NCBI RefSeq assembly: GCF_016862935.1
Contig: NZ_BONX01000032.1
Location: forward strand, 62,001-126,000
Source: Plantactinospora mayteni
GTDB taxonomy: Bacteria; Actinomycetota; Actinomycetes; Mycobacteriales; Micromonosporaceae
Reading direction: 5' to 3'
DNA: 64,000 nucleotides
A program made the translations under genes and the position numbers. Below the pieces are notes generated by a model. That model made no database searches, was not told the DNA's origin, and was given only the letters and a program-made list of their open reading frames with translations. Numbering within the stretch: position 1 is the stretch's first letter; each line of letters starts with the position of its first letter. Shown here piece by piece: positions 27,490-35,190 of the stretch.

Positions 27490-29462
27490 CCGATCGGCGA
27501 CGGCAGCAGTTGTACGTCGTCGGCCTTGACGAACATGATCCGGTGACCGAACTGGATCTGGACGTACCTCAGGTCGCCCCGGACCACCGTCCAGTCACCC
27601 GGTGACGAGCCGTCGAATGTGGTGGCCCGGTAGTACTCGCCGGGCAGCACGTTGCCGACCGCGTACCGCTGCCCGGCGGCGAGGGTGTACTGCAACGGCG
27701 TGACCGCCTGCACCGGTACGCCGGCCGGGTAGGCGTCCGGCTCCGGGTACGCCCTGCCGTACACCGGGATCGTCGCCCGGCCCGGCTTCGGCGTCGCGAC
27801 CAGCCCGACCGTCCACTTCGCGGTGGGGTTGTTCCTCGGGTTGTGGAACCACGCCCGCTGCCCGAGATACCAGATCGCGGTCCAGTCGCCCTGCCGGCCG
27901 GCGAGCGCGTAGGTCTGCCCGGCCGACGCCCGCGCCCCGTGGTCGGAGATGTGCATGGTGTTCGGCGTGCCGTCCGGCCGCAGCGCGATGTCGTTGACCA
28001 GCGGCGCGTCGGCGGCCGGCGCGCTGCGCAGGATCACCGACGACGATCCCCGGGCCGGGCACGGCACCCCGGCGGTCTCGCAGCCGGTGAAGGCCGGCCG
28101 GTTGGTGGCGAAGTCCGGGTCGATGGTGACCAGGCCGGCGGCCGGCAGGCCGATGCCCCGGAACGGTGCCTTCAGCAGGTCGAAGTAGTGCGACCAGTCC
28201 CAGTACGGGCCCGGGTCCCAGTGCATGCCGCGCACGTTCGCCGGCAGGATGCCGGGTACGTTGTCGTGCCCGATGATGTGGTTGCGGTCCAGCGGGATGT
28301 CGTACCGGTCGGCGAGGTAGCGGACCAGTTTGGCCGAGGTCCGGTACATCGCCTCGGTGTACCAGGTGCCCTGGGCGGCGAAGCCCTCGTGTTCGAGGCC
28401 GATCGCCTTGGCGTTGACATACCAGTTGCCGGCGTGCCAGGCCACGTCCTTGCCCTTGACGTGCTGCGCGATGTGCCCGTCCGCCGAGCGGAGCGTGTAC
28501 TGCCAGCTCACGTAGGTCGGGTCCTGCACCAGCCGGAGCGTGGTGTCGTAGCTGCCCTCGGTGTCGTGGATGACGATGTACTCGATCTTCTGCCGGCCGG
28601 GCCGGTCGGAGAGGTCGTGGTTGCCGTAGTCGCCGTCCCCGAACGCCTGGTAGGGCGCCGGGATCCACTCGCAGGAGATGTCGCGCGGGCACTCCAGCCC
28701 GTCCGGGCGGGGCTTGCCGGGCAGGCCGAGCCGGTCCAGCCAGGAGCGCTGCGGGTCGATTCCGGCTCGGCCGGGCAGCGTGATCCGGTGGCCGTCGTCG
28801 GTGGTCCGGCTGGCGCCGTCGGCGATGGTCCGGTACACCTCGTCGGCGAAGGCCGCAGCGGCGTCCGCGCGGTCGCTGCCGGCGTACCGGGCCACCGCGC
28901 CGTACCAGGCCGCCGGGTCGCTGGCCGGGCCCGTCGGCGCGGCCAGCGATTTCTGGTACGACGCCAGCAGCGCCGCCCCGCCCCGGATGTTCGCCGCCGG
29001 CTCGGCGCGGAGCACCTGCGCGTCGACCCCGGTCAGCGCGACGGCGGCGTCCAGGGTCTGCCCGCCGGGCGGCGCGTCGCCGGTCCGGTCGGTGTGCGGG
29101 CCGACGAGTCCGGTCGCGGGTCGGGCGGGCCGGGCCGGGTCGCCGCGCCGGTCCTCGCCGTGCTCGGGGTGCTCCGGCCCGCCGGCCAGCCCGGCGACGT
29201 CGGTGAGGTGCATCGGGCCGTACCCGCCGCTGGTGCTCGGCGTGCCGGCGTTCGTGTCCCAGCGAGATTCCAGATAGGAGACGCCGAGCAGCACACTCTC
29301 GGGTACGCCGAACTCGGCCGCCGCGGCGGTGTACTCCTGTTGTCGGGTGTCGGGGGGTGCGACGGTGGCTGGTGCGGGGCTGGCCGGCAGCAGCGCGGCG
29401 GCGCCGACGACTGCGGCCCCGATCGCGATTCTCCTGCTCAGCGGGCGTGTGGTGGGAAGCAT
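27486..29462 (-). CDS. secreted N-acetylmuramoyl-L-alanine amidase (Amidase_2)
   Basis: 658 residues with a signal peptide (RRIAIGAAVVGAAALLPASPAPA). Residues about 35-235 resemble a lysozyme-like/transglycosylase-type region (GVPESVLLGVSYLESRWD, GGYGPMHLTD). The zinc amidase domain (about 280-440) has IVIHDTEGSYD, AWHAGNWYVN, IGLEHEG and IIGHDNVPG, giving the expected His ligands. The C-terminal ~190 residues look like SH3-type wall-binding modules. It cleaves the glycan-peptide bond in peptidoglycan. The start is ATG 29462, directly before the signal peptide. Confidence 0.9.
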   Translation of the reverse strand: MLPTTRPLSRRIAIGAAVVGAAALLPASPAPATVAPPDTRQQEYTAAAAEFGVPESVLLGVSYLESRWDTNAGTPSTSGGYGPMHLTDVAGLAGGPEHPEHGEDRRGDPARPARPATGLVGPHTDRTGDAPPGGQTLDAAVALTGVDAQVLRAEPAANIRGGAALLASYQKSLAAPTGPASDPAAWYGAVARYAGSDRADAAAAFADEVYRTIADGASRTTDDGHRITLPGRAGIDPQRSWLDRLGLPGKPRPDGLECPRDISCEWIPAPYQAFGDGDYGNHDLSDRPGRQKIEYIVIHDTEGSYDTTLRLVQDPTYVSWQYTLRSADGHIAQHVKGKDVAWHAGNWYVNAKAIGLEHEGFAAQGTWYTEAMYRTSAKLVRYLADRYDIPLDRNHIIGHDNVPGILPANVRGMHWDPGPYWDWSHYFDLLKAPFRGIGLPAAGLVTIDPDFATNRPAFTGCETAGVPCPARGSSSVILRSAPAADAPLVNDIALRPDGTPNTMHISDHGARASAGQTYALAGRQGDWTAIWYLGQRAWFHNPRNNPTAKWTVGLVATPKPGRATIPVYGRAYPEPDAYPAGVPVQAVTPLQYTLAAGQRYAVGNVLPGEYYRATTFDGSSPGDWTVVRGDLRYVQIQFGHRIMFVKADDVQLLPSPIG

Positions 29463-29724
29463 CGAACCTCCATGAGCCGGGGGTGGGCTTGAAGATCACC
29501 CTCCACCCGGGACCGGCGTCGGTCAATACCTGCCAACCAAGCTCGTCGCTATGTAGAAATCTTTCATCGGTACCGAGCGTGTTCGGCGGGTCCGGGTGGC
29601 TCCCACCGTCAGCGACCGCTCCGATACCTAACGAATCGACTCAGATCACGGGGTTGCGTTTGGATAACACCCTTCTCTAGTGTTGGGGACCGTCGAGCCG
29701 ACGGCAGGCCGCCTAGCCGGGCGG
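29463..29724. other. intergenic region between amidase and NlpC/P60 genes
   Basis: No gene found. This divergent gap includes AT-rich stretches (29520-29570, 29630-29690) that should hold the promoters for the amidase (minus) and for the riboswitch-controlled hydrolase (plus). Confidence 0.5.
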
Positions 29725-29866
29725 CGACGTCTCGACACCGCCGAATCGTCACACTGAGCGAACCGGGGACCCGAGCTTCATGGGGTGAATCCGCCTCACG
29801 CGGTAGGGCGACAATCTTCCCGCCCGAACCCGTCAGCTAACCCGGTAGGCGGGCTACGGAAGAAGG
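29725..29866 (+). ncRNA. c-di-AMP riboswitch (ydaO-yuaA type)
   Basis: The leader of the NlpC/P60 gene carries the conserved blocks of the ydaO class in order: GCCGAATC, CGGGGACCCGAG, GGGGTGAATCC, TAGGGCGA, CGAACCCGTCAGCTAACC and GTAGGCGG, ending near GGAAGAAGGAG, which is the ribosome-binding site. In actinobacteria this riboswitch regularly precedes resuscitation/cell-wall hydrolase genes, and c-di-AMP turns them off. Boundaries are approximate. Confidence 0.92.
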
Positions 29867-29879
29867 AGTACGGACCCCG

Positions 29880-30920
29880 GTGGCTCCCCCTGCCCCGTCG
29901 CGGTCGCAATCCCCCCAGTCGGCATCCGCCGGCGCCGGGAACGCGAAGCCGCGCTCTCGAAGGTCCATTCTCGCCATCGCGCTTACCGCACTGGCCAGCA
30001 CTGCCGTGCTGTTCACCGGCACGACGCCAGCGCTCGCCGAACCGTCGGTGGCCGAGATCGAGCAGCAGATCGACACCGAGTGGCGCAAGGTGGAGCCGGT
30101 GATCGAGAAGCACAACGCCACCCGGCAGGACCTGGCCGCGAAGAAGAAGCAGGCCGCCGCCCTGCAAAAGAAGATCGCCCCGCTCCAGTCGCAGATCGAC
30201 ACCGCGATGAACCGGGTGAGCGACTTCGCGGTGCAGGCGTACAAGGGTGACAAGGCATCGACGTTCAACGCCCTGCTCACCTCGAAGTCGCCGAGTGCGC
30301 TGGTCGGCCAGCTCTCGGTGCTCGACCAGTTCGCGCGGCAGCAGCAGCGCGAGGTGCAGGCGGTCATCGACCTCAAGGACAAGTACGACGCCCAGAAGGC
30401 TCCGCTGGACCGGCTGGTCAGCCAGTTGACCAAGACCGAGAAAGAGCTGGCGGCGAAGAAGAAGGAGATCGACGCCGAGATCGACCGGTTGCAGAAGATG
30501 CGGCTCCGGGCGTACGGCAACGGCTCCGCCGGCCCGCTCCGGCCGGCGCCCTGCCCGGCGAGCTACCCCGGTGGCGCGGCCGGCGAGGCGGTCAAGTTCG
30601 CCTGTGCCCAGATCGGCAAGCCCTACGTGTGGGGCGCGGACGGCCCCGACTCGTACGACTGCTCCGGCCTGACGGGGGCCGCCTGGGCCAAGGGCGGGGT
30701 GTCGCTGGCGCACAACGCCCGGTCGCAGCGCGGCCAGACCGCCAGGATCAGCCGCTCCGAACTACGCCCCGGTGACCTGGTCTTCTACTACGCCGACCTC
30801 AGCCACGTCGGCATGTACGTCGGCGACGGCTGGATCGTGCACGCCTCCCGGGCCGGCGTACCGGTGAAGATGAAGCGGATGGACGACGGCGAGATCCACA
30901 GCTTCGGCAGACCTGGCTGA
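29880..30920 (+). CDS. secreted NlpC/P60 peptidoglycan endopeptidase (RipA-like)
   Basis: 346 residues with a signal sequence (SILAIALTALASTAVLFTG, cleavage near ALAEPS). A long coiled coil (about 50-215; IEQQIDTEWRKVEPVIEKHN, KTEKELAAKKKEIDAEID) precedes the NlpC/P60 domain with catalytic Cys in YDCSGLTGAAW and His in LSHVGMYVGDG. It hydrolyses D-Glu-mDAP bonds, as in RipA for daughter-cell separation. Its 5' leader is a c-di-AMP riboswitch, and a strong terminator follows. Confidence 0.94.
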   Translation: MAPPAPSRSQSPQSASAGAGNAKPRSRRSILAIALTALASTAVLFTGTTPALAEPSVAEIEQQIDTEWRKVEPVIEKHNATRQDLAAKKKQAAALQKKIAPLQSQIDTAMNRVSDFAVQAYKGDKASTFNALLTSKSPSALVGQLSVLDQFARQQQREVQAVIDLKDKYDAQKAPLDRLVSQLTKTEKELAAKKKEIDAEIDRLQKMRLRAYGNGSAGPLRPAPCPASYPGGAAGEAVKFACAQIGKPYVWGADGPDSYDCSGLTGAAWAKGGVSLAHNARSQRGQTARISRSELRPGDLVFYYADLSHVGMYVGDGWIVHASRAGVPVKMKRMDDGEIHSFGRPG

Positions 30921-30943
30921 CGTCTCCCGGACCGAGTCAACGG

Positions 30944-30978
30944 CAGAACCCCCGTCGCGCCACGCGGCGGGGGTTCTG
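30944..30978 (+). terminator. intrinsic terminator after the NlpC/P60 gene
   Basis: A 16-bp stem (30944-30959 with 30963-30978, one G-U pair) with a 3-nt loop lies 23 bases after the stop. It is followed by a weakly T-rich TCCGTTCG. Confidence 0.88.
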
Positions 30979-31039
30979 TCCGTTCGGTGTGTGCGGGCGA
31001 GCGACTCGTCAGTGCGTCTGGCGGCTCGGGCGGGTGGCC

Positions 31040-31618
31040 TCAGCGGGTGGGCCAGGTGTGCCAGTTCTGCCAGGAGCGGCTCGGGGTGGGGCCGCGCTGC
31101 CCCTGGTAGCGCGAACCGTAGACGGCCGACCCGTACGGGTGGGCGGACGGCGACGAGAGCCGGAAGATGCAGAGCTGGCCGATCTTCATCCCGGGCCAGA
31201 GCCGGATCGGCAGGTTGGCCACGTTCGACAGCTCCAGCGTGACGTGACCGGAGAAGCCGGGGTCGATGAAGCCCGCCGTCGAGTGGGTGAGCAGGCCGAG
31301 CCGGCCAAGGCTCGACTTGCCCTCCAGCCGCCCGGCGAGCTGGCTGCCCAGCGAGATCACCTCCAGCGTGGAGGCGAGCACGAACTCGCCCGGGTGCAGC
31401 ACGAACGGCTCGCCGTCCGGCACGTCGACCAGCGAGGTCAGCTCGTCCTGCTGCACCGCCGGGTCGATGTGTGTGTAGAGGTGGTTGTTGAAGACCCGGA
31501 ACAGCCGGTCCAGGCGTACGTCGATGCTCGACGGCTGCACCAGCGCGGGGTCGAACGGCTCCAGCGCGAGCATGCCCGCCTTGATCTCGATCACTAGGTC
31601 GTGGTCGGAGAGCAGCAC
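31040..31618 (-). CDS. dcd: dCTP deaminase (probably bifunctional dCTP deaminase/dUTPase)
   Basis: A 192-residue trimeric dUTPase-fold enzyme converting dCTP to dUTP (and to dUMP in the bifunctional actinobacterial type). Motifs: [33 protein letters not shown], the deaminase Glu in HVTLELSN, and [15 protein letters not shown] at the C-terminus. The length is standard. No operon partner; it is divergent from the PPOX-fold gene, and the shared gap contains a LexA box. Confidence 0.96.
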   Translation of the reverse strand: MLLSDHDLVIEIKAGMLALEPFDPALVQPSSIDVRLDRLFRVFNNHLYTHIDPAVQQDELTSLVDVPDGEPFVLHPGEFVLASTLEVISLGSQLAGRLEGKSSLGRLGLLTHSTAGFIDPGFSGHVTLELSNVANLPIRLWPGMKIGQLCIFRLSSPSAHPYGSAVYGSRYQGQRGPTPSRSWQNWHTWPTR

Positions 31619-31701
31619 CGGATCACCTTAGCGAGTCGACCGAAGTCGGCTGGCCGCGACCTCGCCGATGGGTGGGATCGGGATGGGATCGGGGTAGGTG
31701 A

Positions 31702-31717
31702 TCGAACAGGTGTTCGA
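31702..31717 (+). promoter_or_regulatory. LexA/SOS box
   Basis: TCGAAC-AGGT-GTTCGA is a perfect palindrome and matches the actinobacterial LexA consensus (TCGAAC-N4-GTTCGA). It lies immediately upstream of and touches the -10-like TAGAAT of the PPOX-fold gene, so LexA binding would block that promoter. The dcd start is 84 bases away on the other strand. Confidence 0.82.
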
Positions 31718-31723
31718 TAGAAT
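31718..31723 (+). promoter_or_regulatory. -10 element, probably leaderless transcript
   Basis: TAGAAT ends seven bases before the ATG at 31730, so transcription should start at or next to the start codon. No Shine-Dalgarno sequence precedes the ATG, consistent with a leaderless mRNA. Confidence 0.6.
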
Positions 31724-31729
31724 GTGTTC

Positions 31730-32302
31730 ATGGCATCCTGGTCCGAATTCGCCTCCGACGAGCCCCGACTCGCCGACGCGATCCGCGTCCTCATCCAGCA
31801 GTACGGCCCGGGTCTCGGCTACCTGGCGACCGTACGCGCCGACGGTGGGCCGCGGGTGCACCCGGTGTCCCCGGTCATCACCGACGAGGGACTCTTCTGT
31901 TTCGTCGTCGACTCTCCGAAGCGGCGCGACCTCGAACGGGACGGCCGCTACGCGCTGCACTCGTTCCCGCCCGAGGAGAGCGACGACGAGGCGTACGTCG
32001 CCGGTCGGGCCCGGCCGGTGACCGACCAGGCGCGGGTGGACCGGCTTGCCGGCAACCTGCGGGCCGCACCGCAGGTCGACTGGCGGCTCTTCGAGTTCAC
32101 CGTCGACGTGGCGATGGTGGCCCGGCACGGCAGCAACGGCGCCACCCCGCTCGCCGGCGGAGAGCGGTCCGAGCGGCCCGCCGTGCAGGTCTGGCTCGAC
32201 CCGGCCGGCGCCGTCACCGCACCGGACGGCACCGCCGCCGGGGCGGCAAAGCGGCGCGGCCGGCGCCGGGCCGTCGAAGAGCAACCGGTACCCACGTCCT
32301 GA
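31730..32302 (+). CDS. pyridoxamine 5'-phosphate oxidase-fold (PPOX) flavin-binding protein
   Basis: A 190-residue split-barrel protein: GLGYLATVRADGGPRVHPVSP, GLFCFVVDSPKRRDLERDGR and ALHSFPPEE are typical of the FMN/F420-binding PPOX family. The tail (last ~30 residues) is Ala/Gly/Arg-rich and basic. The substrate is unknown. The promoter carries a LexA box, so damage induction is likely. It ends one base short of the convergent metalloprotease gene. Confidence 0.82.
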   Translation: MASWSEFASDEPRLADAIRVLIQQYGPGLGYLATVRADGGPRVHPVSPVITDEGLFCFVVDSPKRRDLERDGRYALHSFPPEESDDEAYVAGRARPVTDQARVDRLAGNLRAAPQVDWRLFEFTVDVAMVARHGSNGATPLAGGERSERPAVQVWLDPAGAVTAPDGTAAGAAKRRGRRRAVEEQPVPTS

Positions 32303-32303
32303 C

Positions 32304-33305
32304 CTACGGCTCGCGGAACGCCTTCCACGCCTTGAACATCCGGAACACCTGACCGTACGTGAACTCGTACATGCAGGCGTCGACCGAGTAGTCCATGAAG
32401 TTGTGGATCGGGTCGAGGCCCGGCTTCGTCGTGCAGGTGTCCCGTCGCTCCGGGCAGCCGAAGGCCGGTTCCGCCTCGGCGGGCGTGTCGAAGACGTGGT
32501 CGCCCTGGCCCTCGCATCCCTCCTGGAAGGTGTGGTAGAGGTTCAGCCAGTGCCCGATCTCGTGCGTCGCCGTGTCACCCGCGTTGTACGGCGTCGCCGT
32601 ACCGCCCGGCAGCGACTCGGCGAGCACCACCACCCCGTCGTACGAGTCGAGTTCCCGCTTCGGGAAGGTCGCCCAGCCGAGCAACTGGTCCTCCAGCAGT
32701 CCGGTGTAGACGTTCAGCGTGTACTTGCCGCCGACCCGCAGCGCACGCTTCATCTGCGCCTCCGCCGGGCTCTCCGGCACGATCGGATACCAGGCCGGGT
32801 TCACCACCCGGTTCACCTTCTTCAACCTGAACCGGAACGGCGTCCAGGCTCCACCGGTACGCCCACCGAACGAGTCGTTCAACACCCTCAACTGGGCGTT
32901 GATCAGTGACACCGGAATGTCCCCGTCGGCCCGGGTCCGCCGCTCGCTGATCACGTGGAACACCACGTCGACGGTGATCCCGAGCCTGTCCGGTACGCCG
33001 AGCGGCGCAACCCCGACCCGCTCCGCGTACGCCGAGTCGACCGCGCGGTCCAACTCGGCTGCCTCGGCCGAGGTCAGCTCGTTCGGTTCGGTGCTGTACG
33101 GCGCACCGGGCCTCGCCTTGGCGTTCGGGGCTGCCGCGTTCGGGTGACCTCCGGTCGTCTCGGCACAGCCCGATCCGTCCGACCGCCCGGCCGACCCCGG
33201 AGGTGCCGCCACCACCGGACCGGGTCCGAGCAGCAGGACGAGAAGAATGCTCGCCAAGCCGGTCATGCCGGAACGCGCCGACGATCGCAGTCCACGAAAC
33301 GCCAT
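32304..33305 (-). CDS. secreted zinc metalloprotease, M43 (pappalysin-type)
   Basis: 333 residues with a signal peptide (ASILLVLLLGPGPVVAAPPG). The metzincin motif is HEIGHWLNLYH (HExxHxxGxxH variant with N-L before the third His), followed by a Met-turn candidate HNFMDYSVDACMY. The four or more Cys suggest disulfides. M43 enzymes cleave extracellular proteins; the target is unknown. ATG 33305 directly precedes the signal peptide; the frame continues upstream without a better start. Confidence 0.9.
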   Translation of the reverse strand: MAFRGLRSSARSGMTGLASILLVLLLGPGPVVAAPPGSAGRSDGSGCAETTGGHPNAAAPNAKARPGAPYSTEPNELTSAEAAELDRAVDSAYAERVGVAPLGVPDRLGITVDVVFHVISERRTRADGDIPVSLINAQLRVLNDSFGGRTGGAWTPFRFRLKKVNRVVNPAWYPIVPESPAEAQMKRALRVGGKYTLNVYTGLLEDQLLGWATFPKRELDSYDGVVVLAESLPGGTATPYNAGDTATHEIGHWLNLYHTFQEGCEGQGDHVFDTPAEAEPAFGCPERRDTCTTKPGLDPIHNFMDYSVDACMYEFTYGQVFRMFKAWKAFREP

Positions 33306-33517
33306 TGCCACACCCTTTGCCTTCGGAGAGTGGCTCCGCGATGACACAGAGCCATAGTTGCAGGTGGGGCGGACGTTACTCGGCATGGCCGCTGTTGCAA
33401 ACGAGGCGGTACGGCGTGGTTCACGACCGATCCGACCAGGTGACAGAGCGGCCGCAGCCGTACGCGGGGGAGGATGAGTGCATGATCGGACCCGACCAGG
33501 TACAGTGGGGTCCGCTC
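33306..33517. other. intergenic region upstream of tRNA-Gly
   Basis: No gene found. It holds the promoter of the metalloprotease (minus) and presumably that of the tRNA-Gly gene (plus); no clear consensus seen. Confidence 0.4.
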
Positions 33518-33591
33518 GCGGGTGTAGTTCAATGGCAGAACATCAGCTTCCCAAGCTGACAGTGCGGGTTCGATTCCCGTCACCCGCTCCA
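33518..33591 (+). tRNA. tRNA-Gly (anticodon CCC), integration target
   Basis: A complete cloverleaf: acceptor GCGGGTG/CACCCGC, D-arm with AGTTCAATGGCAGAAC, anticodon loop TTCCCAA (CCC), T-arm GCGGGTTCGATTCCCGT, and an encoded CCA at 33589-33591. From its anticodon loop to the end the gene is duplicated at 47996-48041, showing that an element integrated here while keeping this copy intact. Confidence 0.97.
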
Positions 33592-33593
33592 AC
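33548..33593. repeat. attL core (46 bp) of the integrated element
   Basis: The 46 bases from TTCCCAAG in the anticodon arm to CTCCAAC past the tRNA end are identical to 47996-48041. A degenerate third copy is at 49028-49066. Confidence 0.95.
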
Positions 33594-33594
33594 C

Positions 33595-33636
33595 CGAAGG
33601 CCCTGGTCAGGACATCAGTCCCAGCCAGGGCCTTCG
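33595..33636 (+). terminator. terminator hairpin at the left end of the element
   Basis: A perfect 12-bp stem CGAAGGCCCTGG/CCAGGGCCTTCG, 18-nt loop, directly after the att core. It would terminate tRNA-Gly transcription before it enters the element. A similar hairpin follows attR. Confidence 0.8.
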
Positions 33637-33662
33637 ATGTGTTCCGGGCCGCGATCATGCGA

Positions 33663-33681
33663 CGGGCCATCCACGGGCCAT
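33663..33681. repeat. 19-bp repeat near the left end (candidate integrase arm site)
   Basis: CGGGCCATCCACGGGCCAT occurs here and, in the same orientation, at 47891-47909 near the right end, 70 and 86 bases inside the two att cores. Each copy itself contains two GGGCCAT half-sites. The left copy touches the integrase stop codon. Confidence 0.75.
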
Positions 33682-34970
33682 TAGCGCCGCCGGGCCACCG
33701 CGCCGGCCATCCCGTCGTCCGGGTCGTCGCCGCGCCGCTTGCCCTTGCCCGCCTTTCTCGACCCGTCGCCCTTCTTCGGTGCGTCGCTCTTCTTCGGCTT
33801 GCTGCCCTTGGCCTTCGACTTCGTGGGCGCCTCGCTGGCCGCCGCCTTGTTCGCCTTCTTCCGCTCGGCCTTCATCGCGGTGTTGACCGCCTGGGCGATG
33901 GCCCGGTCGGCTTCGGCGGTGGCGTGCTGGTAGATCATTGCCGCTTGCGGCGAGTCGTGGCCCATCCGTGCCATCAGTTCGCGGGTGCTGGCGCCGGTCC
34001 GGGCGGCGAGGGTGTTCCCGGTGTGTCGGAGGTCGTGGAAGTGCAGCCCTGGCACGCCGAGCTTGCCGACCGCCGCCGACCAGCCGATGAGCTTGTTCAG
34101 GTTGCCGCGCCAGATGGGCCGCCCGTTCGGCCCGGTGAAGGCCAGCGCGTTCGGGTTGTCGTCGACGAACGCCGCCAGGTGGTCGCGCAGCGCCGGCAGG
34201 ACGGCCGCCGGCACCGAGACGGTACGCACGCCGGCCCGGGACTTCGGCGGGCCGAGGACCAGGCCGATGCCCCGAACCTCGGTGTACGCCTGCCGGATGC
34301 GGATCAGCCCGGCGTCGGCGTCGATGTCCTGCCGTTGCAGCGCGGAGACCTCACCCCAGCGCAGGCAGGCGAAGGTGGTGACGAGGACCAGGGCGCGGTG
34401 GCGCTCTTCCATCAGGTCGGCCAGCTTGAGCGCCTGGGCCATGGTCAGCACCGGCCGTTCCGGCGCCTTCTCCTGGTCGGCGCCGGGGATGCGGCACGGG
34501 TTCTTCCGCAGCAGCTCGTCTTCGTTGACCGCCGTCATCAGCACCGCGCGCAGCAGCCGGTACGCCTTCGCCGCCATGCTCTCCGAGACGCCGTTGCCGA
34601 GCAGGTCCGCCCGCCACTCCCGGATCAGCGGCGTGTCCAGCCGGCCGAGTTCGGTGTCACCGAGGTACGGCGCGATGTGCTTGCCGAGCAGCCACCGGTA
34701 GAGCGCGACCGTGCGGGGACGGAGGTTCGGCCGTTGGGCGATCCACCGTTCCGCGTAGTCGCCAAGGGTGACCTTCGCGCGTTCCGGGTCGATCCACTCC
34801 CCGCGCATCATCTGCGCTTCGATCATCGACAGGTACTGGTCGGCGTCCCTCTTCCGGGCGAAGGTGTCGGGCGCATTTCGCTGCCGCCCGTCCGGTCCGG
34901 GATAGCGGACCTGGTAGCGGCCGGATTCCCGCTTGCGGATGCTGCCGAAATGCCGACGACCGGCCGCCAT
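33681..34970 (-). CDS. int: tyrosine recombinase, site-specific integrase of the AICE
   Basis: 429 residues. N-terminal SAM-like core-binding domain at about 75-150, then the catalytic domain with Arg in FACLRWGEV (about 222), the H-x-x-R in FHDLRHTGNTLA, His in MARMGHDSP and the nucleophile Tyr in MIYQHA. It integrates the element at the tRNA-Gly core 88 bp downstream of its stop. The last ~60 residues are a Lys/Ala/Ser-rich tail (KPKKSDAPKKGDGSRK), unusual in the family. ATG 34970 overlaps the xis stop by one base (TGATG). Confidence 0.95.
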   Translation of the reverse strand: MAAGRRHFGSIRKRESGRYQVRYPGPDGRQRNAPDTFARKRDADQYLSMIEAQMMRGEWIDPERAKVTLGDYAERWIAQRPNLRPRTVALYRWLLGKHIAPYLGDTELGRLDTPLIREWRADLLGNGVSESMAAKAYRLLRAVLMTAVNEDELLRKNPCRIPGADQEKAPERPVLTMAQALKLADLMEERHRALVLVTTFACLRWGEVSALQRQDIDADAGLIRIRQAYTEVRGIGLVLGPPKSRAGVRTVSVPAAVLPALRDHLAAFVDDNPNALAFTGPNGRPIWRGNLNKLIGWSAAVGKLGVPGLHFHDLRHTGNTLAARTGASTRELMARMGHDSPQAAMIYQHATAEADRAIAQAVNTAMKAERKKANKAAASEAPTKSKAKGSKPKKSDAPKKGDGSRKAGKGKRRGDDPDDGMAGAVARRR

Positions 34971-35185
34971 CACGCCACCCGTCCGAGGCCGCGCCACACG
35001 TCGGTACGGCTGATCGACTCGACCCGACCGGACTCGACATGCGCCGCCAGGTCGACCGCCTTGATGCGGACGCACCGGCCGAGCTTGTGGAACGGGATAC
35101 GCCGCTCGGCGACGAGCCGCCGCACGTACCGCTCACTCATCTGAAGCCTGGCCGCTGCCTGCTCGATGGTCAGAACCTCATCCAC
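34970..35185 (-). CDS. xis: excisionase/helix-turn-helix protein (Xis)
   Basis: A 71-residue MerR/excisionase-like winged helix protein: VLTIEQAAARLQMSERYVRRLV, followed by RIPFHKLGRCVRIKAVDLAAHV. It should bend DNA at the att sites and direct the integrase to excision. GTG 35185 is chosen for the GGGGAGGA sequence 9 bases upstream. Between rep and int, with overlaps, as in pSAM2. Confidence 0.9.
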   Translation of the reverse strand: MDEVLTIEQAAARLQMSERYVRRLVAERRIPFHKLGRCVRIKAVDLAAHVESGRVESISRTDVWRGLGRVA

Positions 35186-35190
35186 TGTGG

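Noticed and set aside
27843-29492. Plus-strand 549-residue frame opposite the amidase
   Set aside because: No recognisable motif; the minus strand encodes signal peptide and zinc amidase motifs over the same span.
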